From DASPKA01 sp035628335 (GTDB taxonomy: Bacteria > Patescibacteriota > Doudnabacteria > UBA920), in contig DASPKA010000045.1 of assembly GCA_035628335.1 (NCBI GenBank), forward strand, positions 1 through 10,621: 10,621 nt of DNA, written 5' to 3'. The translations under genes were made by a program, and so were the position numbers. Within the stretch, counting starts at the first letter, position 1, and the number at the start of each line of letters is the position of its first letter. Below are positions 6,638 to 10,621 of this stretch, in pieces. The notes under the pieces were generated by a model. That model did not search any database. It saw only the letters and a list, made by a program, of their open reading frames with translations, and was not told where the DNA came from.

Positions 6638-7374
6638 TGTGACATGACTTCATTAACTAACCCATCAGGAGTAATAGGTAAATGATGGAACATATATTCG
6701 GCAACATGAAAATCCAGGGGGGTATCTATATCTACTGATCTTTGAGCAGGTACCACGTGCATTGCAGTGGAATCGCCAAACATGCTTTGTTTTTCCAAGA
6801 TTACATCGCGCTTGGTAACAAATACCGCAGATGTCCGCATATAATATTTGGGAACTTCTTGTCTTCTCGTGTGCGGAGCCATAACTAAAGGGCGAAAATT
6901 CCCATCCACGTCCTTTTCAAACATTTTCTGCGGGCCGCGGTTTGGTTCGACCTCTGCAATGGTTATCGCACTGTCTGCCTGTTGGGCAATAATTTTTTCC
7001 ACAGTGAGATCAATGTCACTTACAGCACGAAACGGACTAGTTGGCTGTAACGTGACTATATAATCATAAACCAAACCATGCATACGCTCCATGTATGTGA
7101 TAGCATGTTCCAAAACCATAGTATGGGTTGCGGTATCTGTAGCAAGAGCGGGCGGCCTCAGAAAAGGCACATCACCACCTGCGGCTTGGACCACATGCGC
7201 TATTTCGCGGCTATCGGTTGATGTTATGAGATGAGTTATAGTTTTTGAAAATCTGGCTTGAGCGAGCGTATACAAAATAAGCGGTCGACCACCGAGCATT
7301 TTAATGTTTTTCCCAGGCAATCCCTTGGAATTTCCACGTGCTGTAATAACGCCGAGTATGTTAAGTTGTTTCAT
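6634..7374 (-). CDS. neuA: Acylneuraminate (nonulosonate) cytidylyltransferase
   Basis: This 246-residue protein should activate a nonulosonic acid with CTP to give the CMP-sugar donor. The N-terminal CTP-binding loop ITARGNSKGLPGKN (10-23) carries R13 and the SKG turn. LQPTSPFR (109-116) and SVDIDTPLDF (213-222) follow. The Asp pair D216/D218 matches the metal-binding aspartates of NeuA. No C-terminal esterase or phosphatase domain is present, and length is near the usual 220-240. An upstream in-frame ATG at 7482 would lie inside the neuC-like gene and add 36 residues with no family match. The ATG at 7374 is chosen because the motif starts 10 residues later. It overlaps the neuC-like gene by 14 nt and the flippase by 4 nt. 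Specificity for Neu5Ac, legionaminate or pseudaminate is not readable here. Confidence 0.92.
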   Translation of the reverse strand: MKQLNILGVITARGNSKGLPGKNIKMLGGRPLILYTLAQARFSKTITHLITSTDSREIAHVVQAAGGDVPFLRPPALATDTATHTMVLEHAITYMERMHGLVYDYIVTLQPTSPFRAVSDIDLTVEKIIAQQADSAITIAEVEPNRGPQKMFEKDVDGNFRPLVMAPHTRRQEVPKYYMRTSAVFVTKRDVILEKQSMFGDSTAMHVVPAQRSVDIDTPLDFHVAEYMFHHLPITPDGLVNEVMSQ

Positions 7375-8629
7375 AAAATCTTTTTTGAATTGGCGGATTA
7401 TACTCAGCCAGAATATTTGCAATTTGTGTAGACGCGTTGCCCGAGCCAAAAAGCATATCTTGAGAGTAACGACCATGAGCAATCTGCTTTTTGGCTGCCT
7501 CTACTATATCTTGTGCATATGCATTCACTTCAACAACATTTTCGCCTCTTTCTCTGTGACCCTGTCGTTTGCCCACCAATACGCATGGGGTCCCGAGATA
7601 CGACCCTTCACGAATAAAGCTAGATGAGTTGCCTATAGCCACTGTCGCGTGACCCAATACCCTATAAAAATCCTCAGGTCTGAGTGATTTGTGAATTAAC
7701 AAAGATGGCAATGTGTGTGTTTCTATAAACTTGTTAATCTCTTGGCCAATTGCATCTCTTCCTGCGTCGATATTCGGCCCAATGACTATGGTTTGCAGGC
7801 CGAGCTGTTGCACCGCACTCAACGTATGTACTATGTCACTGCCTGCAGCATTATGCTCAGTAGTAATTGGATGCTGCATTACCAATACATACGGTAATGA
7901 CAAATCTGGCACTTTTCCATATCCTTTAGCCAAATGTTCATACAAATCATCGGTAATATCCAAAGTCAAAGACTTCACATAATCAATGGTGGGACAACCT
8001 ACCATAAATACACTTTCAGGATTTTCCCCCATGCGAATAAGGCGTCGCTTGCTTACCTCAGTTGTTGGAAAATGTATTTGCGCAAACTTTGAAATCGCGT
8101 GCCGAACTGACTCGTCAATGCTACCAGTAATGTCTCCACCCTGGGTATGGGCAATGAGCAAATTACTCATGGCAGCACTTATAGCTACCGCAAGCATCTC
8201 AAAACGGTCAGCATGCACTAGGACTACCTCAGATTTTAAAGATTTGAAAACTTCGGGTAATGCAAAAAGTCCTACACCAATCACTTTAGCCATATCCTCC
8301 AGGTTATTTTGATGAATGAACAACGGCACCCGTACCGTGACTTGCAATCCTGAAGCGAGTAAGTCATGTTCTATAGGATCTGCCCGTGAGAAAAGCTTAC
8401 GTTTTTTTAGCAACACAACAGTCTGGTAATACAAATGCAAGACAAGTCTCTGCAACACATACCAAAAATTACCGTAACGCAATACAAAGATGAGAGAATC
8501 CAAGATATTACTCGTGGCCAAGATAATTTGCAATTCTATGCCAGGATGGTCTTTAAGCGCTTTGATTACAGGGAGCAGCCGTCCGTATGGCGCTCGATTT
8601 GTAATAACTACAGCAATTCGTCGTCTCAT
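7361..8629 (-). CDS. neuC: NeuC-like hydrolysing UDP-GlcNAc 2-epimerase
   Basis: This 422-residue GT-B-fold enzyme should convert UDP-GlcNAc, or a modified relative, to the free ManNAc-type sugar and UDP. Motifs in order: ITNRAPYGRLLPV (9-21), HADRFE (139-144, matching GDR of NeuC), HTQGGD (161-166, matching HxxGGE), IDESVRHAISK (171-181), the MGENPESVFMVG block (200-211), QHP (252-254), GPNIDAG (284-290), GNSSSFIREG (333-342) and GKRQGHRERG (353-362). NeuC proteins are usually about 370-390 residues. The excess lies in a hydrophobic, aromatic and basic insert around 43-85 absent from the classic E. coli enzyme as I remember it. Two conserved positions are changed: Gly to Ala in HADR and Glu to Asp in GGD. 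The ATG overlaps the neuB stop in an ATGA. It could instead be a LegG/PseG-like hydrolase acting on a di-amino sugar, although no genes for such a sugar are visible. Confidence 0.87.
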   Translation of the reverse strand: MRRRIAVVITNRAPYGRLLPVIKALKDHPGIELQIILATSNILDSLIFVLRYGNFWYVLQRLVLHLYYQTVVLLKKRKLFSRADPIEHDLLASGLQVTVRVPLFIHQNNLEDMAKVIGVGLFALPEVFKSLKSEVVLVHADRFEMLAVAISAAMSNLLIAHTQGGDITGSIDESVRHAISKFAQIHFPTTEVSKRRLIRMGENPESVFMVGCPTIDYVKSLTLDITDDLYEHLAKGYGKVPDLSLPYVLVMQHPITTEHNAAGSDIVHTLSAVQQLGLQTIVIGPNIDAGRDAIGQEINKFIETHTLPSLLIHKSLRPEDFYRVLGHATVAIGNSSSFIREGSYLGTPCVLVGKRQGHRERGENVVEVNAYAQDIVEAAKKQIAHGRYSQDMLFGSGNASTQIANILAEYNPPIQKRFYETT

Positions 8630-9708
8630 GAAAAAAATTCAGGCTTTAATATAGCGCCTTCAGAAATATCAACCTTCAAGACCCTGCCAAGGTATGTATA
8701 CAATTCCTTGGATGGGATGCCTTCTGCAAACCCAAGCGGCCGCATAGCGTTTACATTTTCTATTTTTAGAATACTGCCCGCAGCAAGAGGTTTTGCAGCC
8801 ACGAGCGTTTTAAAAAAAATAGGTATGAACTTACTCTGAGAGCCTTGCAAAGGTTTTTCTATGTCACCCAAAAACTCATCAGCTTCGGACAAGGTATATG
8901 TTTCGCTTCGCACTGCCTTAACCATTGCAGCAAACTCACTGGGCTCTAAAGAAGCTTTATGATCAGGTCCCCACCATGATTTCGAACCAGTGAAATGTTT
9001 TTCAATTATTCGCGCTCCTAAACTTACCGCAGCCTGGTCCACTCGCTCAGTCTCTATAGAATGGTCAGAGAATCCCACCACAAGATGCGGGTATTTTTGC
9101 TGAATTTTTTGAATAGTCCTCAAGTTGAACTCAGACAAGGGGCATGGATATTGGCTAATACAATAAAGCACTGCAACGTCAACTCCCCTTTTCTCAAGCA
9201 TGGTGATCGACATGTCCAAGTCGTCGAAGTTTACCATCCCGGAGGAAATGATAACCGGCTTTCTAGTTTCTGCTATGTAGTCCAGCATAACAAAATCCAG
9301 GATATCCGCTGAACCAACTTTCCAAAATGGAACCCCGATCCCTTCAAGCAACTTGGCCGAGTTCCGGCTCATAGGGGTGGAAAAAAATGTTATATTTTTC
9401 TCTTCAGCATAATCTTTTATAGCTCTCCAAAATTCCAACGGTGTAGCTTCAGTATTCCGTTTAACCCAGGCATACCTGTCCTGCCCATTAAAATGAGGAC
9501 TTTGCACCTTAATCTCCAACTGCTCGTCTTGCACCTGATGCGTTTGGAACTTCACCGCGTCGGCACCACTTGCTTTCGCCATATCAATAAGTGTTTTAGC
9601 ATTTTCAATATATTCCGTTACCGGCCTCACCTCTTCAGTTTGAATAAAATTTTTACCGAGTTCAGCGATTATGAAAGGTTGTTTTTGAGTAAGTTCTTTC
9701 CAATACAT
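8626..9708 (-). CDS. neuB: Sialic acid/nonulosonic acid synthase with C-terminal SAF domain
   Basis: This 360-residue enzyme should condense ManNAc (or a 6-deoxy di-amino relative) with phosphoenolpyruvate to form the nine-carbon acid. The TIM-barrel domain (about 10-285) shows IAELGKN (14-20), VKFQT (52-56), FSTP (109-112), KVGSADI (130-136), FSDHS (213-217), EKHFTGSKS (236-244) and GPDHKASLEP (247-256). H216 and H238 match the metal-binding histidines of NeuB. The SAF (antifreeze-like) domain spans about 298-358 and normally closes over the neighbouring subunit's active site. Length fits the family (about 340-360). The usual NH in the first motif is N20-F21 here. It follows the GT-B gene by 17 nt and overlaps the neuC-like gene by ATGA. 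No Shine-Dalgarno site is obvious. Neu, Leg and Pse synthases share these motifs, so product identity rests on context. Confidence 0.93.
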   Translation of the reverse strand: MYWKELTQKQPFIIAELGKNFIQTEEVRPVTEYIENAKTLIDMAKASGADAVKFQTHQVQDEQLEIKVQSPHFNGQDRYAWVKRNTEATPLEFWRAIKDYAEEKNITFFSTPMSRNSAKLLEGIGVPFWKVGSADILDFVMLDYIAETRKPVIISSGMVNFDDLDMSITMLEKRGVDVAVLYCISQYPCPLSEFNLRTIQKIQQKYPHLVVGFSDHSIETERVDQAAVSLGARIIEKHFTGSKSWWGPDHKASLEPSEFAAMVKAVRSETYTLSEADEFLGDIEKPLQGSQSKFIPIFFKTLVAAKPLAAGSILKIENVNAMRPLGFAEGIPSKELYTYLGRVLKVDISEGAILKPEFFS

Positions 9709-9725
9709 ATATTTTGTTTTTCCAA

Positions 9726-10621
9726 TTACTTAGATCCGAGTTTATAAATAAATTCTGCGATATTCTCTGCTGCTTTACCCTCAGGGTCATAGCCCTGGCT
9801 AAGCGAAAGCTGGCGTCGCTCTAAGCTTTTCTCTGCTGGATTTTTAAAAGCTTGTACTATTGCGTTAAAAAGTTCTGTATGAGAATGAACCATATTCAGG
9901 GCGCCAGTATTGATAATGTTAACTAAGTGCTCTCTTTGATAGAAACGGACGACCGAATCCCTGAAAGGCAAATTTCGTCTTACATCATAACATACATTGA
10001 TGCTAGGCTTGTCAAAAATCGCGGCTTCAATATTTAATGTTGAACCAGAATTTATTAAAACTTGACTATGATGCAGAGTGTTTGCCAAGAGCTGTATGTC
10101 ATCTTTGTCAAAGATAAAATTGCGTAGGACATCAGTGCTATGATGTCCTGGCCGGTGAACAATAAGGTTAGGCCTGCCAGATAATTTTTCTGTACTTGAA
10201 TAATACGCTGGGTGCAACCTGAGCAACACTTGGGTATCCCCAAACTTACCTGTGTTGACCCACTGCAGTACTTCACGCAAAATATCTATATCATCTGGAG
10301 TCATCCAATCGCCCGACGGAGCATAAAGAATTATTTTCTTGTGTGGGTCTAAACCTAGCTTATTACAAAATGTTTCTCTCTCCCATAGTATACCAGGGTT
10401 GGAATACATATCGTACTGAGGCACTCCAGAAACAAAACACCTGTTCAGTGGGTAACCATACAGCAAATGGGCTTCCTGGGCAATATAATTAGTCAGACAA
10501 ATAATGTAGTCGGGAAAAAAACGCACATTTGCTTTTGAAGTAGGATTATCCCATGACTTAAACATACCCACAGCTACTTTTTTCTGTTTTTTTGCGAGCC
10601 TTAGCAAATCTACTTCACGCG
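9726..10621 (-). CDS. GT-B-fold transferase, CDP-glycerol glycerophosphotransferase-like, 5' end outside window
   Basis: The frame stays open to the right edge, so the N-terminal domain is missing; 297 residues are visible. A TTG at 10607 opens a shorter frame, but no ribosome-binding site supports it, and coding sequence continues upstream of it. Visible motifs, numbered from the edge: GMFKSWDNPTSK (18-29), the SGVPQYD loop after the first domain (64-70), ILYAPSGDW (97-105), LLRLHP (132-137), NSGSTLNIEAA (190-200) and a C-terminal GYDPEGKAAENIAEFI (276-291). The last resembles the DGKASERI tail of CDP-glycerol glycerophosphotransferases. The NSGST...EA motif is the donor-phosphate site of this GT-B group. 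It may add a polyol phosphate or a sugar, possibly the nonulosonic acid itself, since it leads directly into neuB. It could also belong to the NeuC-like GT-B proteins, although the HxxGGE signature is absent in the visible part. Confidence 0.75.
   Translation of the reverse strand, partial: REVDLLRLAKKQKKVAVGMFKSWDNPTSKANVRFFPDYIICLTNYIAQEAHLLYGYPLNRCFVSGVPQYDMYSNPGILWERETFCNKLGLDPHKKIILYAPSGDWMTPDDIDILREVLQWVNTGKFGDTQVLLRLHPAYYSSTEKLSGRPNLIVHRPGHHSTDVLRNFIFDKDDIQLLANTLHHSQVLINSGSTLNIEAAIFDKPSINVCYDVRRNLPFRDSVVRFYQREHLVNIINTGALNMVHSHTELFNAIVQAFKNPAEKSLERRQLSLSQGYDPEGKAAENIAEFIYKLGSK

Noticed and set aside
7375..7482. Longer N-terminus for the cytidylyltransferase
   Set aside because: The extra 36 residues fall inside the neuC-like coding frame and match nothing in the family. 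The CTP loop begins 10 residues after the ATG at 7374.
5613..8829. Three copies of ATAGGTATGAA (5613, 5679, 8819)
   Set aside because: All lie within coding sequence, encoding FIP-type residues in the flippase and in neuB. Spacing is irregular and there is no structure, so chance codon similarity is enough.
8435..8839. 134-residue plus-strand open frame across the neuB/neuC junction
   Set aside because: It lies opposite two clearly conserved genes, has no family features and no ribosome-binding site; it is a shadow.
10605..10607. TTG as start of the right-edge transferase
   Set aside because: The frame is open to the window edge with sensible residues before it and no ribosome-binding site, so the gene is simply cut by the window.

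Overview
The window looks like part of a surface-polysaccharide locus from a small-genome bacterium with standard stop-codon use: TGA ends most of these genes, which excludes the codes in which TGA is read as Gly or Trp. Base composition is moderately AT-rich by eye. Compact spacing, ATGA overlaps, a UDP-glucose-dehydrogenase-like protein lacking its C-terminal domain, a GtrA protein and a His-rich exported protein together suggest a Patescibacteria/CPR (Parcubacteria-like) genome. This placement is inferred from gene style and remembered family resemblance, not from a marker gene.

Right half, all on the minus strand and read from high to low coordinates: a 5'-truncated GT-B transferase, then neuB-like, neuC-like and neuA-like genes, a Wzx-type flippase, a GtrA-family membrane protein and an NAD-dependent sugar epimerase. 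Spacing is 17 nt or less, with three ATGA overlaps and one 14-nt overlap, so this is almost certainly one operon. NeuC, NeuB and NeuA together cover UDP-GlcNAc to ManNAc to Neu5Ac (or a related nonulosonic acid) to the CMP-sugar. The transferase and flippase are candidates for using and exporting the product.

Middle (about 2.5-4 kb): a four-helix membrane protein of unknown function follows behind its own candidate promoter and Shine-Dalgarno site, and ends at a strong terminator. Directly after that comes a promoter driving a short UDP-glucose/GDP-mannose-dehydrogenase-like gene. Left part: two plus-strand genes (an unrecognised 135-residue protein and a His-rich single-pass protein) form an island between minus-strand glycan genes. 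The first ends in a clear terminator, and a promoter for the second starts inside that terminator's T-tract, apparently giving a leaderless mRNA. At the left edge a minus-strand polyisoprenyl-phosphate sugar-1-phosphate transferase, the kind of enzyme that starts glycan assembly on the lipid carrier, is complete.

No tRNA, rRNA, CRISPR array, insertion sequence or integrase was seen. No stretch over 300 bases lacks a gene.
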